Positions 51,055 through 61,490 of a stretch of 64,000 nt of DNA are shown one piece after another. Every line of letters starts with the position of its first letter. Position 1 is the stretch's first letter. The notes beneath the pieces are model-generated. The model made no database searches. It saw only the letters and a program-made list of their open reading frames with translations, and was not told the origin of the DNA. The position numbers and the translations under genes are program-made. Origin of the DNA: Amyloporia xantha (lineage: Eukaryota; Basidiomycota; Agaricomycetes; Polyporales; Adustoporiaceae); contig JAYKKR010000005.1 of assembly GCA_036971615.1 (NCBI GenBank), positions 124,001 through 188,000 of the forward strand. Reading direction: 5' to 3'.

Positions 51055-53861
51055 CTACCCGGAGCGCACTGACGTCTCCTTCCTGATACTGTACCGCGTG
51101 CCAAATGTCCCAGTTTCCATCGCCTTGATCTCTGATTGTAGTGTACGTACGAGTCTGAGTTAGATTGACGTCAAAGACAGGCAGTGAGATAAGGACGTAC
51201 GCAGGGCGACGTGTTTGGAGTAGAAGCGGCTCACTTGCAGGGGCCCTGTGGGGAAGCATATGATCACCGCGACAGTCAGCTCTGGTCATCGTCACAAAGG
51301 AGCACGCAGCCGGCCGAGGCCTAGCTGCGCGCAAACGACGCGAGATACGCACCAAGGAGATACCAAAGCCCCGGGACGCCCAAGTCGCGCCAGGCACCCT
51401 GCGTCTCGCCTTCCTCATCGAGTCCCCCAATCGGCCCACACGCGTCTGCGACCGTGTCCCCACAGACTGCGCGGATGATTCCCGAAACGCCACCGATCCT
51501 GCGAGGTATCAGCATCAGCGCAGGCCATCAACGAGAGGGGTGAACAGCAACGCCCGGACAAGTTACTTACCCTGTGGCACAGATGACGGCGTCTGCACGC
51601 AGCTCGGACCCGTCTGCAAAATGCAGCGCGGACGCGGAGAAACGCATTAGAGGTGCATCGAGAATGTTCTTCAGTTTGATCTTGCCATCGATGATAAGCT
51701 GGCTCGCGCCGGTGTCTAGATGCGGGTGTAAGATATCACAAAGCAATCAGCATATTGCAATGGTTGACGTACCGAAATAGTGCCCTCCGCCTTTCGCCTT
51801 CAAGAGCAGTAGGACGCCTGCGTCCTTGAGCCCGAGGTTCGTCCGGAACCCGACCGCGTTCAGCTTCTCGATGAGCTCCCTGTAGCGCAGGATCCGAGTC
51901 GGAACAGAAAGTAGCAACAGAACATTGTCATCAGCACTATCAGCCACAGACGCGCTCAGCGTGAGACGCACTTATCGCCCGCGACGATATCCCTCGTCGC
52001 ACGCTGCGCAAGGCCGTTCTCAAGCAGAAGTTGCGGCATCGACTGGTACAATCGGTCCGCCAGATCGATCGGGGGCGAGTTCTCCGAGTAAAGCGCTGTG
52101 AAAACAAGAAAAAGACAGACAGGAGTGGGAATGGGCAACATGATATGGGAGTGAAGAACAGTTGGAGCACGAATCAGCGGGGAGGAGAGTGCGAATAGGA
52201 ACGCGACGCACGTCCGCCCATGTACTTCCACTGCTTGTCAAGATTCATGACAAAAGTCGGGCTGCGCTGGAGCATCGTCACCTCTAACAGCGAGCGGCGA
52301 CAGTGAGCGTCAGTTCGCCGTCATACACGCATCGCATATACGCACCTATATCCTGCCTCGCGAGGTCCGCGGCGACGTCGTGCGCTACAGCGGGTCAATC
52401 ATCCATTAGAAACGCGTTCAGCAAGCGTCAACGGACGTCTTACCTGAGTTCCCAGAGCCAACCACGACGACCTTCTTGCCCTCGTAGCCTGTAGCGTTCT
52501 TGTAGTGTGAAGAGTGCACGATAGGGCCTTGGAAAGTGTCCTGTGCGATAGGTGAGAAGTGAGACACGCCTCACACCAAGCAGGAGAGGGAGGAAGACGT
52601 ACCATCCCCGGGACGACGGGCATGTTGGGCACACCATCTCCGATACCGGTTGCAAAGACTGCATCATTGATCGAAGCACTTTAAGCAACGAGGAGAGAAT
52701 GCAGAAGAACGCCTCGGGAAGAGCGACGCACCGAGGTGGTTCACACGGAAAACGCGTTCTGTTGCGTCTGCACGGCGCACGACGACGGTCCACTTCTTGG
52801 AAGCGGCGTCCTGGGACGCGCGCAGGACGGTCGTGGACGTCCAGACGTTCAGGTCGAGGATTTGGGCGTAGGATTCGAGCCATGCACCCATCTGCGTGGC
52901 GGCATATAGTTAGCAAGCGAGATTGCATATGGTAAGCTGGACGAGGGGACCCGCCTTGTGTGAGGGCGTGTAGAGTGGCCAGGTCGGGGGGAAGCTGTGT
53001 GGTGGATGGTCAGTGCACGTATCGGGAGATGAGGGAGGGGGAGGGCGCACGGAACATAAGGCATGTGGTCATACCCTGTGGCAGGCGCACGTCAGTCGAG
53101 CGAAGGAGGTACAAGGAAAACGCGCGCAACGCACAGATCGGCCAATGGAGACAGAGACTGTCATACCGCCCGCGCCAATTGTCGCCAATCCGCGCACTGC
53201 GCTCGACGATGAGCGCAGGGACGTCGAGGCACCGCAGGCGCGCGGCCAGCTCGAGGCCGCAGTGCCCGCCGCCGATGATGAGCACCGCCGGGTCCTCGTC
53301 CGCAAACGCGACTTCGCGGCCACGTGCCTCGGCCCACCGCGCGCCAGGGACGGGCACGCGGGGGCGCAGAGCGGCGACGCGCTCAGGGTGCCCATGGAGC
53401 GCCTCGAGGTTGGTGAAGACGTGGTGGGCCTTCCAGATGCCGGCAGGGGTGGGGACCAGGCGTACGACGCCGGAAGCGCGACCAGCGGTACAGGTGAATG
53501 AGAAGCAGGCGACGATCCACGCGAGGTCGGGATACGGGCGCTGGAGGTGCGCGTCCTCGAGTGCGAACGATGCGGGATCGGGGAGGGCGGTGGGGAGGGT
53601 GGCGGAGAGGAAGTCAGCGATGGCGGGAGCGCCGTCGAAGGTGCGGAAGTCCCAGGTGAAGGCAAGGAGGTCGCGCCAGAGAGCGTCGGGGCGAAGGAGG
53701 GCAAGGACGAGGGCGGGATTGCCAGAGGTAAGGGTACGCGCGAACGCGGAGAGCCAGGAGGCGGCGAGAGTTGGCGCAGCGCTGGCGTCTGAGACAGCTG
53801 TGGGTGCGACACCGAGCTTGTCGAGGGTGGGGATTCGGTTGGCTTCAGAGGTGGACGTCAT
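51055..53861 (-). CDS. Flavin-containing monooxygenase with NTF2-like N-terminal domain
   Basis: About 12 exons encode about 620 residues. Exon 1 (53135-53861) carries an NTF2/SnoaL-like region (SWLSAFARTLTSGNPALVLA; LLRPDALWRDLLAFTWDFRT) and then the FAD Rossmann motif VLIIGGGHCGLELAARLR. After it come SLCLHWPIWYDHMPYVPFPP, the second nucleotide motif KVVVVGSGNSAHDVAADLAR for NADPH, EVTMLQRSPTFVM, and AVICATG (FMO ATG motif). The C-terminus GPLQVSRFYSKHVAL-QIKAMETG is typical of this fungal FMO/YUCCA-like group. Such enzymes oxygenate N, S or carbonyl carbon using NADPH and O2. ATG 53861 has a better context (gtcaccATGacg) than the in-frame ATG at 53897. TTCCGAAT sites lie 106 and 765 bp upstream. 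Most likely a tailoring step of the neighbouring cluster; substrate unknown. Confidence 0.9.
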
Positions 53862-53966
53862 GGTGACTTTGGGAGATTGTGTTGGGCTGGCGTGCATGCA
53901 GGCCGTCTCCTATACCTCGCAGGAGGTCCGTCTGGGCGCGGGCCCTGCGTCCAGTCAGGTTGACAT

Positions 53967-53974
53967 TTCCGAAT
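53967..53974 (+). promoter_or_regulatory. TTCCGAAT motif upstream of the flavin monooxygenase gene
   Basis: TTCCGAATACAAG on the plus strand, 106 bp from the start codon at 53861. Same core as at the other cluster promoters. Confidence 0.5.
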
Positions 53975-54625
53975 ACAAGCCGTCGCCGGAGGTAAGATTG
54001 ATGGTTGGTGTGTTCCGAACACCAATGATGTAGTACCATGGCGAAGCACAAATAGGCAGCAGCGCTGTACGTACTCAGGACCCAGGCAACATTCCCAGAG
54101 GCAATACACATGTTCGGCTCCATCAAGAACGCTATCAAAAGCGTGGAAACGTACACATCTGTGACTATTAGCATGCAGATTCACGGCGAAGGACGGTAAC
54201 AGTTCTAAGCGTCGGAATTGAGAGTCAATGCTTGAACACCTAGGAGCGACCGGATTCGCCGTAACCATACTCTCAGCCCTTTAGGAAAACGCAGACTTGA
54301 CCCCGGATTGGAGCGGCATAAAATGAAGCATTTCATTGCATGTCACCATCAAGTAACAACGTGAGACGAGGGTGCAGCGCAGCACGCCGCCAGATGGTGG
54401 CATAAGTAAAGCGTTCCGATCCTAGACACAGCGTTCAGTTCATCCTATAGTGTCAGAGGTGTTTGGTCAATCTGGGGAATCGCCCGCGTCCTGCATAGTA
54501 TTCACGCCAAGGATCCGGGATGCGTGCACCCTGTATTGCGGGCGATCTCACGACGGGGAGGACGAACAGCGCCCGCTATCAAAGATGGGATAGTGACAAT
54601 CCAAGGAGCGCGTACCCGCGTTGAT

Positions 54626-54633
54626 TTCCGAAT
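54626..54633 (+). promoter_or_regulatory. Second TTCCGAAT motif upstream of the flavin monooxygenase gene
   Basis: TTCCGAATACATG, sharing nine of its first ten flanking bases with the site at 53967. It is 765 bp from the monooxygenase start and 1.86 kb from the aminotransferase start. Confidence 0.4.
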
Positions 54634-56232
54634 ACATGAGGAGCGCTGCGGGTAGTCCAGAGTTGGAGGCGATGCGACTATAGAGTGGCAGCAATGATCC
54701 CAGATTGGGCCAGAGAACGCCAGTCTGCAGGACACTGTAGACGGAGCGATGCGGTACGGATTGAGAGTGATGGCGGCGGTGGGAGGATTCGGTATCAGAG
54801 CAAAGATTTCCACTGCACGGCGGCGCGGTGTTCAACTGTCAAAAACCTCCTCCGCTCGTTCGGAGCCAGGCTCTGTTTCCCCTCTGGAGTCTGGACATAG
54901 GTGTCATGAACTTGTGGTGGTGTAACCACCCGCCTCCAGCGGAGAAATGGAACGGGTGCTAGGCTGTGCTAGGAGCACGTAGGCCTTAGCCGGTTAGAAT
55001 GTCCACATCGGACGAAGATTTGGCGTCGACGCGCTGGGCAGGAATACGCAGGCAGCGCGTTGCACGTGACTTGGCGTAGCAGACATTCTACCACCTCGAG
55101 ACTCGAGACTCGAGATCTCAGATAGAAAACAACCATGAGAGGTGTACTTAGCACACTCGAAATTTCACCGCTCTCAATGCAGCATACGGAGGCGTCCGTG
55201 ACCGTCAGAGTTTTACCGGCCATTTCTGTGCCCACTCATCATTTATCTCTTGCGGCCAGAGCGACCTAGGACCGTTGCTGCCTTCTACATTCACACTCTG
55301 TCCTGCGACCAACTACGGGCTAAGCTCACAGGGCGGCCATGTATTTGGAGATGATTCAGGTACGCACCCTGTCTCGTGCTGCAGTCCGCTCTGGGAACCG
55401 ACAGCGTCTTCGTCGACACTCCTGGCGGTGAGTCCTACACGGGGTCATCCATCACGGATGTGTTACATGCCAAACATACCTGGCCATGGGTAGGATCTCA
55501 ATGGGAGAGTCTGATCCGGAAGAGTCGGTCAAAATGCTTCACCCTAGGCTATTGAGCTCGTACCCATCCTGTGAGTGCTATGCCACGCAGCGAAGAGGTC
55601 GCCGTTGGTAGCTCCTAAACATTACGAGCTCGCCAAACATACTTTTCAGATTGTGCTCATAGAGCTACAGGGATATCTCAGCCCCAACTCTATTGAGGTG
55701 GGAGAGATTCTTGCTCTATACGGTCATCAAGGGCATTTACAACGTCCATGCGAGCTTCTTAGGGCCATCTGTTACTTTTTACGGCTCTCACTTACGCTGC
55801 TATTTCTGACCGCAACAAGTCGAAACACTTCAAGGAAAGTCTTGAAAGGGCTGTTTCACCTAAGATGTCATTGCACGTACAGGACCACAGAAATCCCGGG
55901 AGACCTATGAAGTCTCCTCCCGTCGATGATTCTTAAATGTATTTTCCTATCGACTGCCATTTTCCAAGAGTGCGGATACGGTATGCCACCTTCATTCGAG
56001 GCGCAGTTCGGCTGGCGCCTGGTGCGCACATCGCCGTGTCATATCTGGACATCCCGTTCAACTCAGAAGCTGTCATCGGACCCTTGCCGTGGGTACCACA
56101 AAGCTGCATGCCTGCGCCTTGATGAGGTATCTTGTTACCACCTCCTGTACCTATCCATGGTACTCTCATCAATGTTGGTCGGAAACGGCCATCCATCAAT
56201 CTCGCGTTGAACGATGGGCGCTCAGTCTCCCA

Positions 56233-56259
56233 CTCCGAATTCACTACCGTATTCCGAAT
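56233..56259 (+). promoter_or_regulatory. Paired CCGAAT motifs upstream of the aminotransferase gene
   Basis: CTCCGAAT at 56233-56240 and TTCCGAAT at 56252-56259, about 240 bp before the start codon at 56496. Two direct copies 19 nt apart. Confidence 0.5.
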
Positions 56260-56495
56260 TGTCGACCTGAAGCAGGGTGAGCCCAGACATGCGTGTCCGT
56301 CGACAGCGGAAGACCCTCGCTGAGACATCATCCCGCGTAGCCAGGTGCAGCCCCAGGATACGTTAACCACGGGCAATTAGTAAGGGGGACACGAGACTCG
56401 TCGGTGCGAGCACAGCACCCTCGTCTTCTCCCTCAGGCGAGCCTCCTCTAACTCACAACTCGCAAACGGAACTCCCCCTCCTTATTGTCGCCAAC

Positions 56496-58384
56496 ATGTC
56501 TGCCTCTGAGGAAACCTCGGCGAACGCGCTGCCCGCCTTCGGCCACGCGATGCGCCCGTACTTCTCCCTTGATCCGTTCTACATCAACCTCAACCATGGT
56601 ACACCCACCCCTCTTCTTCTCCCACTCCGCGCGCTCATCGCTATTCTTAGGCGCCTTTGGCAGCGTTCCTCGCCCGGTGCTCGCGGCGTGCGATGCGATC
56701 ACCGCAAAAGTCGAGGCGAACCCGGACCACTTCATGTGGTTCACGTACTTCCCGCTGCTCACGGGCGTGCGCGCACAACTGGCGCGCCTGATCGGGGCGG
56801 CGGAGGACGAGTGCGTCGTCGTCCCGAACGTGTCCACAGGGATCAATACAGTTCTGAGGAACATGGAGTGGCGGCAGGGAGATGTCTTGGTGATGAGTAC
56901 GTCTTCTGCTCTTTGGTTTTCGGAGGGCCTTCAATATGTTAAGTTGACCATTGTGGGTCGTTGAACGCTGTGTTCTGGTTGTATGCTCTGGCGGTGCAGC
57001 TTCGAGCACGTTCAACACGGTCGCAGGTGCTGTGCGCAGTGTCGCCGACACCCGCCCCAATCCGACCCTTTCCGAATTCCCGCTCCAATTTCCCGAATCC
57101 CGCGCGAGCCTCCTCGACCGTTTTCGTGCACACCTGCGCGCGCTCAAGGGCCCTTCGGAGTCAGATGTCGTCTCGCACGCAGACACAGGTGCCAGCCCCC
57201 GCCAGATCGTCGCCGTGCTGGATAGCATCGCCTCGACGCCCGGCGTGCTGATGCCCTGGCGCGAGATGGTGCGCATATGCAAGGAGGAAGGCGTGTGGAG
57301 CGTCATTGATGCAGCTCATTCCATCGGCCAGGAAGTGAATCTCGACTTGGAGAGCGCTGCGCCGGACTTCTGGGTTTCAGTGAGTGTACAACCTGCTGCT
57401 GTATCCTGCGCCGCCCTCAACCGTTTGACTGCCGCATCTTATAGAGTTGCTCAAAGTGGCTCTATGCGAAGCGCGGGTGCGCCGTGCTCTACGTTCCGAA
57501 GCGGTATGTTATCATACTTGCTGTTTCGGCTGACCGACACTGACTAGATATGCATGTCTCGCAGAAATCAGCACATCATCAAGACGTCGCTGCCTACTGC
57601 TGTCAACTACGTCTCAGCTGCGGAGCGCAAGGACGCTGCCGCTGTGCCCTTCGCGTCGAAATTCATTTGTACGTCGTTGGCCCTTATGTTCCTCGCGTAT
57701 GTGCAAGCAACTGCTTACCCACCATTCATACCCAGGGCTTGGCTCTGCCGACTTCGCTATCCCACTCAGCATCAAAGCAGGTCTGTCTTCTTCTCGCTTA
57801 ACCGATGGCTATCTGTTCTTGCAATTCCAAGCGCGACGCTGACTGATCCGCGGATAGCAATGGACTTTAGGGCCTTCCTGGGCGGAGAGGAACGGATTAA
57901 CGCGTACTGCCGCCAGCTCGCTCTTGCGGGGGGCAAGCGTCTTGCGGAGATCATGGGCACAAGCCTCATGGATACATCCGAGCAGAGCGAGTGGACTGTG
58001 AATATGGTGCGCACATCGCATATTAATCATTGTTGTTGAACCTGAGTGCTGACTCGGGGGTCTTCATATGATACTGCTACGTGATATAGGTCAACGTTGA
58101 GCTCCCGCTCGCGGCAAGCATCAAGCCTTCGGCGGATATTACGCATGTGTTTCAAAAGAAGCTGCTAGAGGAACACCGTGTCTACGCGACGCAGTTCTTC
58201 CACAACGGGAAGTGGTGGACGCGCGCATCCGCACAGGTGTACAACGAGGTACGTCCGACTGTTGCTGTCGATATTATCAATGGAGAATGATCCCGTCGTC
58301 GCGTATCTCGCATTTCAGATCTCAGACTTTGAGAAGTTAGGAGAGGCACTGATTGCCGTTTGTGCTGATATTATGAAAAGTTGA
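56496..58384 (+). CDS. Class V PLP-dependent aminotransferase (isopenicillin N epimerase/cysteine desulfurase-like)
   Basis: About nine exons give about 450 residues. Start ATG 56496 (MSASEETSANALPAF) leads to FYINLNHGAFGSVPRPVLAA, the family's substrate-binding N-terminal loop restored by splicing gtacac...tag. Then VVVPNVSTGINTVLRNMEW (PLP phosphate region), EEGVWSVIDAAHSIGQEVNL (Asp for the pyridine N, His), and SCSKWLYAKRGCAVLYVPKR, in which the Lys of SKWLY is the PLP Schiff-base residue. Later segments are KFIWLGSADF, AMDFRAFLGGEERINAYCRQ and HRVYATQFFHNGKWWTRASA, ending ADIMKS and TGA 58382-58384. Fungal relatives act as epimerases, desulfurases or hercynylcysteine lyase-like C-S lyases; the reaction here is unknown. 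It sits between the flavin monooxygenase and the 2OG oxygenase and carries paired CCGAAT sites upstream. Confidence 0.9.
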
Positions 58385-58873
58385 ACTAGATGTCTTATCA
58401 TTTTGATTCATCGGATCCCGTATACGATCGACCTGTTGGGACTGCTTTCCACTCCCGGGTTGCTGCCACCGAATTCACAACAAATGTGATCAGACATCGG
58501 TTAGGACAGCGGTCATGGGTGAGACAGTCCACGACGAAACGTTAGAGCATAAATCTCGTGCATGAGTGATAACGACAAAAAATACCGTGTCGATGCCATT
58601 AATTGTATCACAATATCTTCATTATACAGAAATGGACACCTCAGTGTGATATGTCAACCGTTGAAGCCGACTGGGTTCCCTGCGACAAACAGCGGTAGCT
58701 TGGCGAGGCTAACTGGAGTCTCATTGGTTCAATCATCTGAAATTAAGTCGCAACACTGAGTCCCGTCGACCTTACGCTCCCGTCGTGAAGGCGTGAAGGT
58801 TAATGTAATGGTGTGTCCTTTCTTTCGATGCTGAACGAAATATAACAACTATATATCATGCCATTGTAATATC
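58385..58873. other. Intergenic region between convergent genes
   Basis: 489 bases with 3' flanks of the aminotransferase (+) and the oxygenase (-). No gene is seen. Confidence 0.6.
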
Positions 58874-60347
58874 CTAGTATGCGCTGCCTTGAGCTGGTAA
58901 ACCTTGAGGGAAGAATTGCTTGAACAAGTCTGGGTAATGACGCTCTGCAACATCTGGATGACTCCTACGTTAGTGGATCATGGTGAGCACCGATTTATCA
59001 AAGGAGCATCAAACTGCACAGCTGGGCTCACTTTATACGACCGATCAGGTTGACATGCCCGGAGGGCAGTTCGTTGTACTCCGCATAATTAACGGCTGCA
59101 ATTTCACAGACGGAAAGCCATCAGACTGCATGTTGCCAGAATACACAGGGTCTCTTACAATCTACGGCTCCAGTAGTACCGCGCTGTTCTTTAAGCTTTA
59201 GTATCTCTGGGCTGACTAGTACCAGAGACTGTGCAGTGAGGTGGAGAACTGCGATGAAGTATGATACGATTACGTACACTGCAAAGTAATGTCCTTGACG
59301 GAAATACGTTGCGCGATATTTTGGAAAAAGGGGATCGAGTAGCGAGGAGTAGAGCCAGCGGGTGGGGAGAGCACACGATGAGATGTCGCACGAGCAAGTC
59401 CCTGTGTCGCAGTCTCGAGAGCTGCCGGGGACGTGGGGTAAGGAAGATCAGTTCAGGTGATGACATGATACTGACCTTTTCCTATGTTCACCACGAATGT
59501 GCCCGGAATGGGAGGTGCATCTATCCACTCCCCTGCAAAGTTCTGTACTTGTAAACCGGGGTGTGGAGACGCTTGAAGTAACTAGTACCATCCCGTCAGC
59601 CGGCTCGCTGAAATCGCAAGGACGTCGATTGCGCAGATACTCACAAATGTCAGGAAACCACCATCGAAGTGGGGTCCAACACCTTGATTGGACGACAAAT
59701 TATCCAGCGCAGGATATTTAACAACCTTGGCACGATGCTGCGTGGGGCCATCTGCCTCGTAGAACGCCTTGAGGGCGTCCTGGGTAAGACCGAGAGCCTC
59801 GCCAAGTAAGCCGATGAACTCGTAGCTGAGCTTCTCAACCTGGGCCAGATAGCGCAACATCGTTTTCTTGAATCCGGGGAGCAGGTCCTCGTCCGGCCAC
59901 TACGTCAATTGGCTAGCTGTGTCATTTCAAACCTACCCACCAATCGAATATTAGTTAATCCTGCCGCACCTGAGCGGGACCCCACAGTCGCACATAGTCA
60001 GGATCGCCCGGCTTCCATCGCTTCTCGTAGGGCGTGGCGAAATCAAACTGCTCCCTTTGATCTGTCTTACCCTTCGTGATCTCGGCACCCAGTCTCGTAT
60101 ATCCAAAGAAGTGCTCCGAGTTGGCCATGCGAATATTGTCCTTCGCTTCCTGTGGCAGCTCGAAAAGGCGAGGTGCGTAGTCGATAATGGCGTCGATGTC
60201 CTCCCGAGCAACAGGAGAATTGGCTAAATACAGGAATCCGACATTGATGAGGGCATGTCGGAGCTGTGAGATAAACTCTGGCCTGTGCTCCGGGTCAGCT
60301 ACTAGAGAATAGTCGAGAACTGGTACGCTAGAGAAGTTAGATGCCAT
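58874..60347 (-). CDS. 2-oxoglutarate/Fe(II) oxygenase, isopenicillin N synthase-like
   Basis: Seven or so exons give about 350 residues. The N-terminus (VPVLDYSLVADPEHRPEFI; LRHALINVGFLYLANSPV) is the non-haem dioxygenase N domain (DIOX_N). The catalytic jelly roll has the iron facial triad: HFD in GVGPHFDGGFLTF and the distal His in ARATSHRVLSPP. The co-substrate Arg/Ser pair is in TPRYSIPFF. WIDAPPIPGTFVVNIGK matches the conserved strand before the distal His. The C-terminus, restored over three short introns, reads YAEYNELPSGHVNLIGRIK, then SHPDVAERHYPDLFKQFFP and stops at 58874-58876. These enzymes oxidise or cyclise diverse substrates; true penicillin synthesis is not implied. It is in the metabolic neighbourhood, but I see no TTCCGAAT in its upstream region, so it may be regulated separately. 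Confidence 0.92.
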
Positions 60348-60849
60348 CTTGATACAGTGATACTTCAGCGAGGCTGTGAGGATTGCACATAGTCCCCAAC
60401 AGACTAAGCATCGGACTTATGTACGATTACACTACGCCACAATTGCTTCTTGAGAAGAGCAGATGACGCGATGCTCAACTCATGAGAAAGTCAAGTCACC
60501 TGCGCTCAACGTGCCTTCAGTCTTCTCACTGCCAGTGTGACTGATTATATAAAAGTTGCCATCTATAAATCGGACTGCGATGCGTAGTAGTAAACGGTAC
60601 TGCAATGACGACAAAGAGTGAGGAAGAGAGTGATAACGATGAGGAGGGCGGGGATCGCTATAAAAATCCATCCCAACGACCTAAGCCGTCTGTCCTGGTT
60701 GCAACCGTGCCCCATAGTGTCCATATACTATATGGGTACGCAGTAACTTGACCCCGTTAGTCAACCGCGACGCTCTCCGACGTCTCTCGACTAGCAAATA
60801 GCTAGCTATATCATCGTGGCAACACGGTCAGACTATGGACCTACGTCAC
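60348..60849. promoter_or_regulatory. Upstream region of the 2OG oxygenase gene
   Basis: About 500 bases upstream of the oxygenase start and downstream of the DUF6593 gene. No TTCCGAAT motif and no gene are seen. Confidence 0.45.
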
Positions 60850-61490
60850 ATTGCAGGACGTTATCACTTACCAATGAATCTGTCCAGAGAGTCGAGCACT
60901 TCGGGCTCAGGTTTGATCTCGAAGTGTGCGTGCTGTGACATCCGGAAAACACCTAAATGCCGCTTGTATGGGTGGAAGTCTGCTAACTGCTGTTCCGGGT
61001 CGTCTGCACGGACCAACTGCATGCCCGGGGGATGTCAGAGACAGTCCGAATCATTAACGGTGATAATCTACCTGGAAACGACCTTTGTAGAACTTCCACG
61101 CGTACTCGACACCAGCTTCAGTGGCAAATGTTCCGCCCCTGCCAGGTCGAAGAATGTCAATAACGATTTCCAGAAGATCAGCGACAAGTGCTAAACTTAC
61201 TGTGAATCTGCATCGAATTTGACAAATTCAGATGCTGGCATCCAGTCTCCCTTCTCCCCGCCGAATCGGATCTTAGGTTCCTTGGTTGTGAGGCCCTCAA
61301 TCTCAATGAGCGGTGTCAATTCACGAGTCTCAAAGTCGTGCTTGATGATTCTGGTGATGTCTGGGTTCCAGAAGCGGGTGACGACCTCGTAGTAGAACTT
61401 GTCGTCCTGCACCGAAAATGTCGTGTTGCGCAGACTGTTCAAGGTCAAGAACAGCTTGTGTGGTGGCTTGGGTTTTGGTGGGGGCGGCAT
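60850..61490 (-). CDS. DUF6593-family protein (3' end uncertain)
   Basis: The first exon (about 61201-61490) starts MPPPPKPKPPHKLFLTLNSL and contains NTTFSVQDDKFYYEVVTRFW, WNPDITRIIKHDFETRELTP, and FGGEKGDWMPASEFVKFDAD, before a gtaagt donor. Further exons read GTFATEAGVEYAWKFYKGRF, LVRADDPEQQLADFHPYKRH and PEPEVLDSLDRFI. The alternation of beta-strand segments, ending in a 'VLDSLDRFI'-like strand, is that of DUF6593, a family common in Basidiomycota whose function is unknown (tubby-like folds have been suggested for similar domains). The final codons after a gtaagt near 60868 are not fixed; a short intron would give an immediate stop. Roughly 175 residues, presumed cytosolic. Confidence 0.75.

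Larger units (their letters stand above)
53862..56495. other. Divergent intergenic region (flavin monooxygenase / aminotransferase)
   Basis: About 2.6 kb between start codons at 53861 (-) and 56496 (+). It holds TTCCGAAT motifs at 53967, 54626 and 56252, a CTCCGAAT at 56233, and three CTCGAG units spaced 7 nt (55095-55114). Frames between 55.9 and 56.35 kb on both strands (up to 147 aa) have no recognised domain. No gene is supported. Confidence 0.5.

Noticed and set aside
52960..54033. 357-codon plus-strand frame over the flavin monooxygenase
   Set aside because: Arg/Ala/Ser-rich shadow of the GC-rich first exon. The minus strand encodes clear FAD-binding motifs and splices correctly.
58874..60347. 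True isopenicillin N synthase and a beta-lactam pathway
   Set aside because: The protein belongs to the broad 2OG/Fe oxygenase family, and no tripeptide (ACV) synthetase or acyltransferase is in the window.
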